44,517 nucleotides of DNA from positions 1 to 44,517 of the forward strand of contig NW_015971550.1 of assembly GCF_000182565.1 (NCBI RefSeq), written 5' to 3'. Shown one piece after another: positions 20,392 to 32,578 of this stretch. The notes under the pieces are model-generated. The model saw nothing but the letters and a program-made list of their open reading frames with translations, searched no databases and was not told where the DNA came from. A program made the position numbers and the translations under genes. Position 1 is the stretch's first letter, and each line of letters begins with the position of its first letter. This DNA is from Spizellomyces punctatus DAOM BR117 (lineage: Eukaryota; Chytridiomycota; Chytridiomycetes; Spizellomycetales; Spizellomycetaceae).

Positions 20392-21297
20392 TCACCCAAT
20401 ATCTGCCTCAAATGGTGTTAGTCCATGTTGATTCGGGGTGTTGTTCAATGTGAATTCGAGGAGAGGAAGATACTGTGGCCAATTGTCTGCCACATAGTTG
20501 AGGTACGGCCGATATATGGACTTTACTGTCCATATCATCCATTCGCATTTGCCATCAGTTTGTTGGTGTCGGGCACTAGCGAATTGGTGTTTCATACCAA
20601 GGACTTTACAGAAGGCCTCAAAGAAATTGGAAAGGGCTTTTGGGTCATGGTCAGTAATAAAGATCCTGGATGCTCCTACATTCTTGTAGACTTGGGACAA
20701 ATATGTCTGCACAAGATTGCGAGCATTGGAAGCTTGGAGTGTTGGTATGAGGATGGTCCGGTTAGTCAAGTAATCGACGAAACAAAGAATGGCGTTGGGT
20801 CGGAATCCATGGGTGCTATTGCCCGGAGGCATATAAGTCATATCGAACCTGATCGTATGCCATCGACTATTAGGGCTTGGTAATGGTCGCAAAAACCCAT
20901 GCTTCCATAAAGGGTTCTTGTATTGTTGGCTTTCAGGACAAGTCCGAATATATGCGTAGATGTCACGTTCAAGGTGAGGCCAGTAGAATCTTCGTAGAAT
21001 TTTAGCTAATGTGCATCGTTGACCTTCATGCGAGCCATCTATTAGGCTATCATGATATTGCTGTAAGATTCTAGTACACTGCTTTTCTGGTATGTATAGC
21101 TGGTCCTTCTCGTAAGTTAGGAGGTCATTTTGTATTGCGTAGCATTGTAGCCTTGATCCTAAGGCATGGGCTGGTGTTGTCTTCAATGTCTCGATTATTG
21201 TGAGGGTGTAATTGTCTTGGTTCAGTGCCTGAATCCATTCTTCGCAACTAAATGGCATTAGCATGGTCTCAGTGCTGGCGACTAATATGGCTTGCAA
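20392..21297 (-). pseudogene. G2-b integrase core
   Basis: 301 open codons. The zinc finger is degenerate: the last Cys reads Ser (CPESQQYK), while G2-a keeps CPECQQYK. The DDE residues are present: FDMTYMPPG, ITDHDPKAL and DGKCEWMI. Stops TGA at both ends correspond to lost CGA codons, and G2-a retains CGA at one of them (HYAPRCAEC). The original protein was one continuous Pol. Confidence 0.88.
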
Positions 21298-21324
21298 CTG
21301 GATTCATTGTTGACACTCTGCACA

Positions 21325-23067
21325 TCAGGGTGCATAGTGTGGGTTCCACAAATGAATGTCTGCAACATGGTTAACTTGTCCGGGCATGTATTCGATTGTC
21401 ATGTCGAATTGTTGTAATGTTTCAACCCATCCTGCTTGTTTTTGGGAAAGATGCGGCTGCATCTGGAGGTAGATCAGACTCTTATGGTCAGTGAAGGCAC
21501 GGAAGAAGATACCAATCAGATATGGGTGGTTATGTTTCAAGAACTTGACTAGGGCTAAAAGTTCCTGTTCATGAACTGGATACCATGTCTCGGCGGGTTT
21601 CATCTTATGGGAGTAAAATGAGACTGGTCATAGATGGGGTAGCGCTTTAAGTTCTCCGATGGTCTTCGGCAGCAGAGATGGTATCTCATCTTCCAGGTCT
21701 GTGGTCTGGGCTAGCCATCCACTGATCACAAATCCTGATGAATCAGTGAAGATGAAAGTGTCTTTGGTTGGGTCAAAGGTCATCAGGATGGGTGCAGTGG
21801 TAATAGCATTTTTGATCTTTTCGAATGCCGCTTTTTCTTCTTCTTTCCATTGCCATGTTTTCTTTCCAGATTGTAGTTGCGAGAGGGGCATCACGATTTC
21901 TGCATATCGGTCGATGAAGTCAATGAAGTAATTAGTTAATCCTAAGAATCATTGGACATCATGATGGTTTCACAACTCTGGCCAGTCTTGAACAGCTAGG
22001 ATCTTGCTGGGAGCAATCTGTATTCCGTTTCGTCCGATAATATGTCTGCAGAACTCGACCTCAGGTTGTCCCCACATGCACTTGGCTGGGTTCACATAGA
22101 GTTTGTGTTCAGTTAAGACTCGAAGCACAATATCTACATGCTTCTGGTGTTCCTCCATTGTCCTGGAGAATACCAGGATGTTGTCAAGGTAGGCGAGGAC
22201 TAGGTCATCATAATGTGGGCCAAGGATCTTGTTGATGAGGCGCTGAAATGCAGCTGGAGCGTTAGTTAATCCAAAAGGCATTACCAGATACTCAAAGTGT
22301 CCGAATCATGTATGAATGGCAGTCTTTTGCACATCGTGTGGGTTTATTCTGATGCGATGGTAAGTGTCTTTGATGTCAATACTCGTGAAGCACTTTGCAC
22401 CGGCTACCCAATCTCGCATCTCCTGTAGATTTGGTAGCGGGGTCCGGTCCTTTTTGGTTATGGCATTTAGTCCTCGATAGTCTAAACATACTCATAATCC
22501 CCCATCCTTCTTCTTGGCAAACACTATCTGGGCTCCCCAGGGGCTAGTGGAGTGTCGTATTTGTCCTTTCGCTAGGAGGTTGTTGAGCTGTTGGCGAAGC
22601 TCCTCTAACTCATTGGTACTCATATGTTGTAAGGGGTATGTGAGTGGTTTAGCTCCAGGAAGGAGTTCAATGCTAAAATTGTCTTCCCCTCGGTCTGGGG
22701 GGAACTCGCCATTCTCGGTAAAAAGCGTGTTGTTGTATTTATTGAGTGTAACCTTAAGGAATCCTGTGCATCCATTATCGGCTGTGTCAAACTCTCCTTT
22801 TCTTTTCTTGCCTTTTGTGTAGAGCCTTGCTGCATGGAAACTCATGTAGCGATCATCGACTTCCTCTGGTTGGATCCTCCATGCTGTCAGGTATCTGTTA
22901 TGTTTGATATCTTTGTCGAATTGCTTGGAGGAGCATTCATCCCATGTCGTCTTGGGTTGAATAAACTGTGAGGGGGGTTTGCCGAATCCTCTCAGATGGG
23001 CGGCATGATATGAGGCAGTGGCTTCCCATGCTCTGCTGGTCCATTGCGCCTCGATGTTGTGGCTCAT
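21325..23067 (-). pseudogene. G2-b reverse transcriptase and RNase H
   Basis: Split by TGA codons into 22492-23067, 21970-22281, 21628-21894 and 21325-21603. RT segments include FAKKKDGGL, MPFGLTNAPAAFQRLINKIL and the active site at 22180-22191. That site reads Y-L-D-N where units 2 and 3 have Y-L-D-D (GAC to AAC in a CpG context). RNase H has FTDSSGFVISGWLAQ. The TGA near 22494 is CGA in unit 2. The element is dead at RT even without the stops. Confidence 0.87.
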
Positions 23068-23337
23068 GTTGTTAAAGTTAAACCGAAGGGTCGGTCATTG
23101 TGTTGTCCAATCGATGGAGACCTGCTTAAGGAGTTTTAATAGAGGTAACCCTATCACTGCATCAATGCCAATATTTGCTACAATGAAAGGGATCTTTCCA
23201 AGGTTTATGAATCCTCGAGGTTGCAAATTGGACAAGACTAGTGAAGAGGTTATCATCAAGTTCGATAGGCTCTGAGATCCTTCTTCGCCCCATTTTATCC
23301 AAATGGGTTGCTCTGGAGCATACTGTTCAAAATGATG

Positions 23338-23598
23338 TCAGTTTGCAAACTTCTTGTTGATGAGGTAGCTTGTACATCCAGTGTCAAATAATATTCTAGC
23401 AAACTTATCGCCGATACATCCATGGATAATGAAGGGCTCCTCAATCTCAGGATTTTTGATCTTGGTGTCATCATGATGTAACAGTTCTTCCTTTTGGTCC
23501 TGATCTGGTAGTCGTGGTACAATGACCTCATGCATGTGTACCATAGCCGCTGAAGGGATCAGGGCAGTCAGCGGCTTTGCTAAAAATCCTCCATTCAT
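23338..23598 (-). pseudogene. G2-b protease
   Basis: 86 open codons around ILFDTGCTSYLINKKFA, a retropepsin-like D-T-G-C/A motif with the upstream acidic linker. It is bounded by TGA stops; the next frame segment begins HHFEQYAPEQPIW. It would release Gag and Pol products. Confidence 0.75.
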
Positions 23599-23834
23599 TC
23601 ATCCTCAAAGATTTCTTCAATCGAGGATGGTTCCTCTTGTTCTGCCCAGGTGGGCTCATCGGCCTCCATGGTTTGGTACTCAATTGGGGGGTTTTCAGTT
23701 GTCGTTGATTGAACCTGGGATTGGGACATTCTGACTCCACATCCCCTTCCTGGTCCTGTACCTCTGGTAGAGGGTTGTCCGGGTCCACGAGGAGTTCCTC
23801 AACCTCGTGGCAACTGCGTGGGGTACGGGGCAGC

Positions 23835-24917
23835 TCATACTGGAGCAGATGGACATTGATGAGCATAATGCCCTCTTCCTCCGCAGTTATTGCAGACAAT
23901 GCCAGAGCTTGCTCTCGTTACTGGCCAAGTGGCACCTCGGGTTACCATGGATGTCATGCGGCCGCGGAAGGATCCTCGTCCATGAGTGGACAGGTGACTT
24001 GGCATTGTTAAGGATGGTGCGGGTGCACTGATCCAATCGATGAGTCCCCGATCATTATATGCCATATGAAGGCTCTGCTGGAGGGGGACCAATACATCAT
24101 CTTCATCATTCATTAGTGACAGCATTGTTTTCATCGAGATGAGATGATTATATAATGCTTCTCCTACTCCGCAGTTTCGGCATACGCCCTCCATATAGTA
24201 CCGCAGAATGTTGGCATCCGGTATTCTAGGTCGGCCTGTAAATCGATGGCCTGAGATATCCTCTCCCACAAGGGCGTTAAAGGCCTGGGTGTACTCCGTG
24301 ACACTCTGGCCCATGGTTAAGTTCCGGAACCGCTGGTGGAGATTATTTCGAGAGTCACGGGGGATGAACCTGTGAACACAGGCGGTTTCCAGCTCCTCGA
24401 GAGTATTGGCATGATGGTTGAAGCTAGTCCGGTTGTGCCACCAATCTAAAGCTGGACCCATGAGATAGGTTTGGATATGTGCCTCCACATCCGATCTTCT
24501 TCCTTCATTAGCATGTGCAACATGAAGGTAGCTCCTATGGGCTCCTAGGAACTCTTCTAGTTGACGAGCATCTGGCATGCCATCATATGTATGCAACCGT
24601 GCCCTGAGTGTGCTGAGCGTTGCATTAATCATCATTTCTTGCTGGCGCTCAATGCGGCAGGCAGCTGCAGCATTGGCCGCAGCTTGTTGCATGATCACGT
24701 TCCCGAACGCTTGCTGTTGCACTAGGTTGGTGAGGGTTACCAGGAGCCTGTCTAGATGACCAGGACCTGGAGGGATTGGCAGCTGTGGTGGGGGTGGCAT
24801 CGGTGCCGGCCCTGGTTCTTGCGGCGGCTGGTTGTTCTGCGGTACAGCCTCGAATTGGAAGACTGGGTTCTCTCCCTCTTCCTTGACAGTGATGAACGGG
24901 TGATTGTCTTTGGACAT
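23835..24917 (-). CDS. G2-b gag
   Basis: 360 codons, MSKDNHPFITVKEEGENP onwards, intact. It has a Pro-rich N-terminus, a retrotransposon gag domain (YDGMPDARQLEEFLGAHRSY, GPALDWWHNRTSF, VTEYTQAFNALV), an Arg/Gly-rich stretch, and a C-terminal knuckle CNNCGGRGHYAHQC. The start ATG lies about 140 bp downstream of the LTR. It is almost identical to unit 2 gag (27633-28715) and differs clearly from unit 3. Confidence 0.9.
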   Translation of the reverse strand: MSKDNHPFITVKEEGENPVFQFEAVPQNNQPPQEPGPAPMPPPPQLPIPPGPGHLDRLLVTLTNLVQQQAFGNVIMQQAAANAAAACRIERQQEMMINATLSTLRARLHTYDGMPDARQLEEFLGAHRSYLHVAHANEGRRSDVEAHIQTYLMGPALDWWHNRTSFNHHANTLEELETACVHRFIPRDSRNNLHQRFRNLTMGQSVTEYTQAFNALVGEDISGHRFTGRPRIPDANILRYYMEGVCRNCGVGEALYNHLISMKTMLSLMNDEDDVLVPLQQSLHMAYNDRGLIDWISAPAPSLTMPSHLSTHGRGSFRGRMTSMVTRGATWPVTRASSGIVCNNCGGRGHYAHQCPSAPV

Positions 24918-25041
24918 TTCAGATCATTCATGGGGCTCTGGGCTGAAGGTAGAAGCTTCTGAGTTTCTATCAGAGGCGAATGGGTCGAAGATGATAGAGG
25001 GTTAAATGTCTTCCGATTCTGTAGCATGTGTGGTAGTCTCA

Positions 25042-25054
25042 GGTGGTGCTACCA
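25042..25054 (-). other. G2-b primer-binding site
   Basis: TGGTAGCACCACC directly follows the 5' LTR on the coding strand, complementary to a tRNA 3' end GGTGGTGCTACCA. The same 13 bases follow the 5' LTRs of unit 2 (28840-28852), outer G2-a (39551-39563) and G1 (38862-38874). The tRNA is not identified. Confidence 0.75.
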
Positions 25055-25592
25055 TGTAACGTCAATTGACCAGATTGCTCTAGTTGACGTTTTCTGGCAA
25101 ATCATTGGGCCCTGTGAGAGGGCTGTATAAAGACTTTGTTGTTAATACAAGAGAAAGGGAACTATTGATAGTTCCTCGCATTGCTAACTAGGCTAGCTGT
25201 TCTTCTAGTTTTTCCTTGCTTGCTGCCCCCATTTCTGAGGGGCTTTGAAGCAGCGCTCTTTTATGCTTGCTCCCTCCTTCGGCGGGGCATTGGCATGAGA
25301 TTTCCCGCCTCCGCCAGTGCGGTCCCTCTTGTGCCAATCAGAAATGATTGGTGCTAGTGAATAAAGAGACAAATAATCTTCTAACTATGGGGCCACCGCG
25401 GAACCGAATGACTTTGACAGGTCATCGGTGCGGCAGGGCTTACATAATCTAACTACTGTTATGCGCTGTGCCATACTTTGGCCATACATGGCTACATGAT
25501 CACTATAGCTATATATGGTGATATGAGAGACACGTCGCGAAAATCTAAGTCCGCATGTAAGTGCGAATACTAAAGGACAGGTCTACCTTACA
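25055..25592 (-). repeat. G2-b 5' LTR
   Basis: 538 bp. Followed on the right by GCAGT and G2 pol. It is nearly identical to the unit 2 LTR and more distant from the unit 3 LTR. Confidence 0.93.
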
Positions 25593-25597
25593 GCAGT

Positions 25598-26866
25598 GGT
25601 AATAGCATTTTTGATCTTTTCAAATGCCGCTTTTCCTTCTTCTTTCCATTGCCATGTCTTCTTTCCAGATTGTAGTTGTGAGAGGGGCATCACAATTTCT
25701 GCATATCAGTCAATGAAGTCAATGAAGTAATTAGTTAATCCTAAGAATCATTGGACATCATGATGGTTTTGCAACTCTGGCCAGTCTTGGACAGCTAGAA
25801 TCTTGCTGGGAGCGATCCGTATTCCATTTCGTCCGATAATATGTCTGCAGAACTCGACCTCAGGTTGTCCCCACATGCACTTGGCTGGGTTCACATAGAG
25901 TTTGTGTTCAGTTAAGACTCGAAGCACAATATCTACATGCTTCTGGTGTTCCTCCATTGTCCTGGAGAATACCAGGATGTCGTCGAGGTAGGTGAGGACT
26001 AGGTCATCATAATGTGGGCCAAGGATCTTGTTGATGAGGCGCTGAAATGCAGCTGGAGCGTTAGTTAATCCGAAAGGCATCACAAGATACTCAAAGTGTC
26101 CAAATCATGTACAAATGGCAGTCTTTTCCACATCACGTGGGTTTATTCTAATGCGATGGTAAGCATCTTTGATGTCGACACTCATGAAGAACTTTGCACC
26201 AGCTACACAATCTCACATCTCCTGTAGATTTGGTAGCGGGGTCCGGTCCTTTTTGGTTATGGCATTTAGTCCTCAATAGTCTAAACATACTCGTAATCCC
26301 CCATCTTTCTTCTTGGCAAACACTATTTGGGCTCCCCAGGGGCTAGTGGAGTGTCATATTCGTCCTTTCGCTAGGAGGTCATCGAGCTGTTGATGAGGCT
26401 CCTCTAACTCATTGGTACTCATATGTTGTAAGGGGTATGTGAGTGGTTTAGCTCCAGGAAGGAGTTCAATGCTAAAATTGTCTTCCCCTCGGTCTGGGGG
26501 GAACTCGCCATTCTCGGTAAAAAGCGTGTTGTTGTATTTATTGAGTGTAACCTTACGGAATCCTGTGCATCCATTATCGGCTGTGTCAAACTCTCCTTTT
26601 CTTTTCTTGCCTTTTGTGTAGAGCCTTGCTGCATGGAAACTCATGTAGCGATCATCGACTTCCTCTGGTTGGATCCTCCATGCTGTCAGGTATCTGTTAT
26701 GTTTGATATCTTTGTCGAATTGCTTGGAGGAGCATTCATCCCATGTCGTCTTGGGTTGAATAAACTGTGAGGGGGGTTTGCCGAATCCTCTCAGATGGGC
26801 GGCATGATATGAGGCAGTGGCTTCCCATGCTCTGCTGGTCCATTGCGCCTCGATGTTGTGGCTCAT
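25598..26866 (-). pseudogene. G2 unit 2 RT N-terminal part
   Basis: Contains 26354-26866 (linker and start of RT, ending AKGRI with a stop where unit 1 reads AKGQIRHSTS) and 25748-26083 (MMPFGLTNAPAAF, Y-L-D-D intact). The RT is cut off at the GCAGT junction, so no RNase H or integrase follows. Confidence 0.85.
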
Positions 26867-27136
26867 GTTGTTAAAGTTAAACCGAAGGGTCGGTCATTGT
26901 GTTGTCCAATCGATGGAGACCTGCTTAAGGAGTTTTAATAGAGGTAACCCTATCACTGCATCAATGCCAATATTTGCTACAATGAAAGGGATCTTTCCAA
27001 GGTTTATGAATCCTCGAGGTTGCGAATTGGACAAGACTAGTGAAGAGGTTATCATCAAGTTCGATAGGCTCTGAGATCCTTCTTCGCCCCATTTTATCCA
27101 AATGGGTTGCTCTGGAGCATACTGTTCAAAATGATG

Positions 27137-27397
27137 TCAGTTTGCAAACTTCTTGTTGATGAGGTAGCTTGTACATCCAGTGTCAAATAATATTCTAGCA
27201 AACTTATCGCCGATACGTCCATGGATAATGAAGGGCTCCTCAATCTCAGGATTTTTGATCTTGGTGTCATCATGATGTAACAGTTCTTCCTTTTGGTCCT
27301 GATCTGGTAGTCGTGGTACAATGACCTCATGCATGTGTACCATAGCCGCTGAAGGGATCAGGGCAGTCAGCGGCTTTGCTAAAAATCCTCCATTCAT
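27137..27397 (-). pseudogene. G2 unit 2 protease
   Basis: 86 codons, ILFDTGCTSYLINKKFA; differs from the unit 1 copy at one residue (HGRIGD against HGCIGD, a CpG-type change). Confidence 0.75.
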
Positions 27398-27632
27398 TCA
27401 TCCTCAAAGATTTCTTCAATCGAGGATGGTTCCTCTTGTTCTGCCCAGGTGGGCTCATCGGCCTCCATGGTTTGGTACTCAATTGGGGGTTTTCAGTTGT
27501 CGTTGATTGAACCTGGGATTGGGACATTCTGACTCCACATCCCCTTCCTGGTCCTGTACCTCTGGTAGAGGGTTGTCCGGGTCCACGAGGAGTTCCTCAA
27601 CCTCGTGGCAACTGCGTGGGGTACAGGGCAGC

Positions 27633-28715
27633 TCATACTGGAGCAGATGGACATTGATGAGCATAATGCCCTCTTCCTCCGCAGTTATTGCAGACAATGC
27701 CAGAGCTTGCTCTCGTTACTGGCCAAGTGGCACCTCGGGTTACCATGGATGTCATGCGGCCGCGGAAGGATCCTCGTCCATGAGTGGACAGGTGACTTGG
27801 CATTGTTAAGGATGGTGCGGGTGCACTGATCCAATCGATGAGTCCCCGATCATTATATGCCATATGAAGGCTCTGCTGGAGGGGGACCAATACATCATCT
27901 TCATCATTCATTAGTGACAGCATTGTTTTCATCGAGATGAGATGATTATATAATGCTTCTCCTACTCCGCAGTTTCGGCATACGCCCTCCATATAGTACC
28001 GCAGAATGTTGGCATCCGGTATTCTAGGTCGGCCTGTAAATCGATGGCCTGAGATATCCTCTCCCACAAGGGCGTTAAAGGCCTGGGTGTACTCCGTGAC
28101 ACTCTGGCCCATGGTTAAGTTCCGGAACCGCTGGTGGAGATTATTTCGAGAGTCACGGGGGATGAACCTGTGAACACAGGCGGTTTCCAGCTCCTCGAGA
28201 GTATTGGCATGATGGTTGAAGCTAGTCCGGTTGTGCCACCAATCTAAAGCTGGACCCATGAGATAGGTTTGGATATGTGCCTCCACATCCGATCTTCTTC
28301 CTTCATTAGCATGTGCAACATGAAGGTAGCTCCTATGGGCTCCTAGGAACTCTTCTAGTTGACGAGCATCTGGCATGCCATCATATGTATGCAACCGTGC
28401 CCTGAGTGTGCTGAGCGTTGCATTAATCATCATTTCTTGCTGGCGCTCAATGCGGCAGGCAGCTGCAGCATTGGCCACAGCTTGTTGCATGATCACGTTC
28501 CCGAACGCTTGCTGTTGCACTAGGTTGGTGAGGGTTACCAGGAGCCTGTCTAGATGACCAGCACCTGGAGGGATTGGCAGCTGTGGTGGGGGTGGCATCG
28601 GTGCCGGCCCTGGTTCTTGCGGCGGCTGGTTGTTCTGCGGTACAGCCTCGAATTGGAAGACTGGGTTCTCTCCCTCTTCCTTGACAGTGATGAACGGGTG
28701 ATTGTCTTTGGACAT
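27633..28715 (-). CDS. G2 unit 2 gag
   Basis: 360 intact codons, nearly the same as unit 1 gag (for example PGAGHLDR here, PGPGHLDR there). It contains the gag domain and knuckle CNNCGGRGHYAHQC. It sits just inside its own 5' LTR and PBS, so transcription from that LTR could in principle read gag, but the downstream pol is truncated. Confidence 0.88.
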   Translation of the reverse strand: MSKDNHPFITVKEEGENPVFQFEAVPQNNQPPQEPGPAPMPPPPQLPIPPGAGHLDRLLVTLTNLVQQQAFGNVIMQQAVANAAAACRIERQQEMMINATLSTLRARLHTYDGMPDARQLEEFLGAHRSYLHVAHANEGRRSDVEAHIQTYLMGPALDWWHNRTSFNHHANTLEELETACVHRFIPRDSRNNLHQRFRNLTMGQSVTEYTQAFNALVGEDISGHRFTGRPRIPDANILRYYMEGVCRNCGVGEALYNHLISMKTMLSLMNDEDDVLVPLQQSLHMAYNDRGLIDWISAPAPSLTMPSHLSTHGRGSFRGRMTSMVTRGATWPVTRASSGIVCNNCGGRGHYAHQCPSAPV

Positions 28716-28852
28716 TTCAGATCATTCATGGGGCTCTGGGCTGAAGGTAGAAGCTTCTGAGTTTCTATCAGAGGCGAATGGGTCGAAGATGATAGAGGGT
28801 TGAATGTCTTCCGATTCTGTAGCATGTGTGGTAGTCTCAGGTGGTGCTACCA

Positions 28853-29390
28853 TGTAACGTCAATCGACCAGATTGCTCTAGTTGACGTTTTCTGGCAAAT
28901 CATTGGGCCCTGTGAGAGGGCTGTATAAAGACTTTGTTGTTAATACAAGAGAAAGGGAACTATTGATAGTTCCTTGCATTGCTAACTAGGCTAGCTGTTC
29001 TTCTAGTTTTTCCTTGCTTGCTGCCCCCATTTCTGAGGGGCTTTGAAGCAGCGCTCTTTTATGCTTGCTCCCTCCTTCGGCGGGGCATTGGCATGAGATT
29101 TCCCACCTCCGCCAGTGCGGTCCCTCTTGCGCCAATCAGAAATGATTGGTGCTAGTGAATAAAGAGACAAATAATCTTCTAACTATGGGGCCACCGCGGA
29201 ACCGAATGACTTTGACAGGTCATCGGTGCGGCAGGGCTTACATAATCTAACTACTGTTATGCGCTGTGCCATACTTTGGCCATACATGGCTACATGATCA
29301 CTATAGCTATATATGGTGATATGAGAGACACGTCGCGAAAATCTAAGTCCGCATGTAAGTGCGAATACTAAAGGACAGGTCTACCTTACA
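28853..29390 (-). repeat. G2 unit 2 LTR
   Basis: 538 bp, closest to 25055-25592. It joins unit 3 at GCAGT. Confidence 0.92.
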
Positions 29391-30856
29391 GCAGTGGTAA
29401 TAGCATTTTTGATCTTTTCAAATGCCGCTTTTCCTTCTTCTTTCCATTGCCATGTCTTCTTTCCAGATTGTAGTTGTGAGAGGGGCATCACAATTTCTGC
29501 ATATCAGTCAATGAAGTCAATGAAGTAATTAGTTAATCCTAAGAATCATTGGACATCATGATGGTTTTGCAACTCTGGCCAGTCTTGGACAGCTAGAATC
29601 TTGCTGGGAGCGATCCGTATTCCGTTTCGTCCGATAATATGTCTGCAGAACTCGACCTCAGGTTGTCCCCACATGCACTTGGCTGGGTTCACATAGAGTT
29701 TGTGTTCAGTTAAGACTCGAAGCACAATATCTACATGCTTCTGGTGTTCCTCCATTGTCCTGGAGAATACCAGGATGTCGTCGAGGTAGGTGAGGACTAG
29801 GTCATCATAATGTGGGCCAAGGATCTTGTTGATGAGGCGCTGAAATGCAGCTGGAGCGTTAGTTAATCCGAAAGGCATCACAAGATACTCAAAGTGTCCA
29901 AATCATGTACAAATGGCAGTCTTTTCCACATCACGTGGGTTTATTCTAATGCGATGGTAAGCATCTTTGATGTCGACACTCATGAAGAACTTTGCACCAG
30001 CTACACAATCTCACATCTCCTGTAGATTTGGTAGCGGGGTCCGGTCCTTTTTGGTTATGGCATTTAGTCCTCAATAGTCTAAACATACTCATAATCCCCC
30101 ATCTTTCTTCTTGGCAAACACTATTTGGGCTCCCCAGGGGCTAGTGGAGTGTCATATTCGTCCTTTCGCTAGGAGGTCATCGAGCTGTTGATGAGGCTCC
30201 TCTAACTCATTGGTACTCATATGTTGTAAGGGGTATGTGAGTGGTTTAGCTCCAGGAAGGAGTTCAATGCTAAAATTGTCTTCCCCTCGGTCTGGGGGGA
30301 ACTTGCCATTCTTGGTAAAAAGCGTGTTGTTGTATTTATCGAGTGTAACCTTAAGGAATCCTGTGCATCCATTATCAGCTGTGTCAAACTCTCCTTTTCT
30401 TTTCTTGCCTTGTGTGTAGAGCCGTGCTGCATGGAAACTCACGTAGTGATCATCGACTTCCTCTGGTTGGATCCTCCATGCTGTCAGGTATCTGTTATGT
30501 TTGATAACTTTGTCGAATCGTTTGGAGGAGCATTCATCCCATGTCATTGTGGGTTGAATAAATGGTGAGGGAGGTTTGCCAAATCCTCTCAGATGGGCAG
30601 CATGATATGAGGCAGTGGCTTCCCATGCTCTGCTGGTCCATTGCACCTCGATGTTATGGCTCACGTTGTTAAAGTTAAACCGAAGGGTTGGTTGTTGTGC
30701 TGCCCAATCGATGGAGACTTGCTTAAGGAGTTTTAATAGAGGTAACCCTATCACTGCATCAATGCCAATATTTGCTACAACAAAAGGGATCTTTCCGAGG
30801 TTTATGAATCCTCGAGGTTGTGAATTGGACAAGACTAGTGAAGAGGTTATCATCAA
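29391..30856 (-). pseudogene. G2 unit 3 RT N-terminal part
   Basis: The original outer G2 sequence. It includes 30152-30856 (MMITSSLVLSNSQPRGF to AKGRI) and 29546-29881 (Y-L-D-D intact). Codon changes against units 1 and 2 include CAA where they have TGA (QQPTLRF), both derivable from CGA. The segment starts at GCAGT. Confidence 0.85.
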
Positions 30857-30935
30857 GTTCGATAGGCTCTGAGATCCTTCTTCGCCCCATTTTATCCAAA
30901 GGGGTTGCTCTGAAGCATACTGTTCGAAATGATGT

Positions 30936-31196
30936 CAGGTTGCGAACTTCTTGTTGATAAGGTAGCTTGTACATCCAGTGTCAAATAATATTCTAGCAAA
31001 CTTATCACCGATACATCCATGGATAATGAAGGGCTCCTCAATCTCATGATTTTTGATCTTGGTGTCATCATGTTGTGATGATTCTTCCTTCTGGTCCTGA
31101 TCTGGTAGTCATGGTACAGTGGCCTCATGCATGTGTACCATAGCCGCTGAAGGGATCAGGGCCGTCAGCGGCTTTGCTAAAAATCCTCCGTTCATT
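30936..31196 (-). pseudogene. G2 unit 3 protease region
   Basis: Aligned with 23338-23598 and more decayed, but the DTGCTSYLINKKF core can still be read from the DNA. Boundaries are approximate. Confidence 0.6.
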
Positions 31197-31431
31197 CATC
31201 CTCAAAGATTTCTTCAATCGAGGATGGTTCCTCTTGCTCTGCCCCGGTGGGCTCGTCGACCTCCATGGTTTGGTACTCAATTGGAGGATGTTCAGTCATC
31301 ATTGAGTGAACCTGGGATTGGGACATTCTGACCCCACGTCCTCTTCCTGGTCCTGTACCTCTGGTAGAGGGTTGTCCAGATCCATGAGGAGTTCCTCAAC
31401 CTCGTGGCGACTGCATGGGGTATGGGGCAGC

Positions 31432-32514
31432 TCATGTTGGAGCAGATGGGCATTGGTGAGCATAATGCCCTCTTCCTCCACAGTTATTGCAGACAATGCC
31501 AGAGCTTGCTCTCGTTACTGGCCAAGTGGCACCTCAGGTTACCATGGATGTCATGCGGCCATGAAAGGATCCTCGTCCATGAGTGGACGGGTGACTTGGC
31601 ATTGTTAAGGATGGTGTGGGTGCACCGATTCAATCAATGAGTCCCCGATCATTATATGCCATATGAAGGCTCTGCTGCAGGGGGACCAATACATCTTCTT
31701 CATCATTCATTAGTGACAGCATTGTTTTCATCGAGATGAGATGATTATATAATGCTTCTCCTACTCCATGGTTTTGGCAGACGCCCTCCATATAGTATCA
31801 CAGAATGTCGGCATCCAGTATTCTAGGTCAGTCTGTAAGTCGATGGCCTGAGATATCTTCTCCCACAAGGGCGTTAAAGGCCTGGGTGTACTCCATGACA
31901 CTCTGGCCCATGGTTAAGTTCTGGAACTGCTGGTGGAGATTATTTCGAGAGTCCCAGGGGATGAACCTGTGAACACAGGCGGTTTCCAGCTCCTTGAGAG
32001 TATTGGCGTGATGGTTGAAGCTCATCCAGTTGTGCCACCAATCTAAAGCTGGACCCATGAGATAGGTTTGGATATGTGCCTCCACATCCAATCTTCTTCC
32101 TTCATTAGCATGTGCAACACGAAGGTAGCTCCTATGGGCTCCTAGGAACTCTTCTAGTTGACGAGCATCTGGCATGCCATCATACATATGCAACCATGCT
32201 CTAAGTGTGCTGAGCATTGCATTAATCATCATTTCTTGCTGGCGCTCAATGCGGCGGGCAGCTGCAGCATTGGCCACAGCTTGTTGTGTGATCATGTTCC
32301 TGAACGCTTGCTGTTGCACTAGGTTGGTGAGGGTTACCAGGAGCCTGTCTAGATGACCAGCACCTGGAGGGATTGGCAGCTGTGGTGGGGGTGGCATCAG
32401 TGCCAGCACTGGTTCTTGTGGCAGCTGGTTGTTCCCCAGTACAGCCTTGAATTGGAAGACTGGGTCCTCTCCCTCTTCCTCGGCAGTGATAAATGGGTGA
32501 TCGTCTTCAGATAT
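31432..32514 (-). pseudogene. G2 unit 3 gag
   Basis: Homologous to the 360-codon gag of units 1 and 2. The start codon reads ATA at 32512-32514, and a stop after GHRLTD at 31828 truncates the frame. 31828-32409 keeps YDGMPDARQLEEFLGAHRSY. It is more divergent than units 1 and 2 are from each other, as expected for the original outer copy. The left edge is approximate. Confidence 0.8.
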
Positions 32515-32578
32515 TTCGGATCATTCATGGGGCTCTGGGCTGAAGGTAGCAGCTTCTGAGTTTCTATCAGAGGCAAAT

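Larger units (their letters stand above)
18375..25592 (-). mobile_element. G2-b, complete chromodomain Ty3/gypsy element
   Basis: 7218 bp with two 538-bp LTRs. Target duplication GCAGT is at 18370-18374 and 25593-25597; both flanks are the same point in the outer G2 pol. Gag is intact. Pol has several TGA stops and an altered RT active site. A classical polypurine tract is not evident: the coding strand reads CAGCCCCCAAACAAT before the 3' LTR. Confidence 0.93.
25593..29390 (-). repeat. G2 unit 2: extra RT-PR-gag-LTR copy (3798 bp), hybrid
   Basis: Starts at the G2-b target site GCAGT in pol and ends at the end of a 538-bp LTR (28853-29390), followed again by GCAGT. The left part matches unit 3 (29391 onwards) and the right part matches unit 1 (21794-25592). 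The change of partner falls between 26398 and 26504. This is best explained by unequal crossover. Confidence 0.9.
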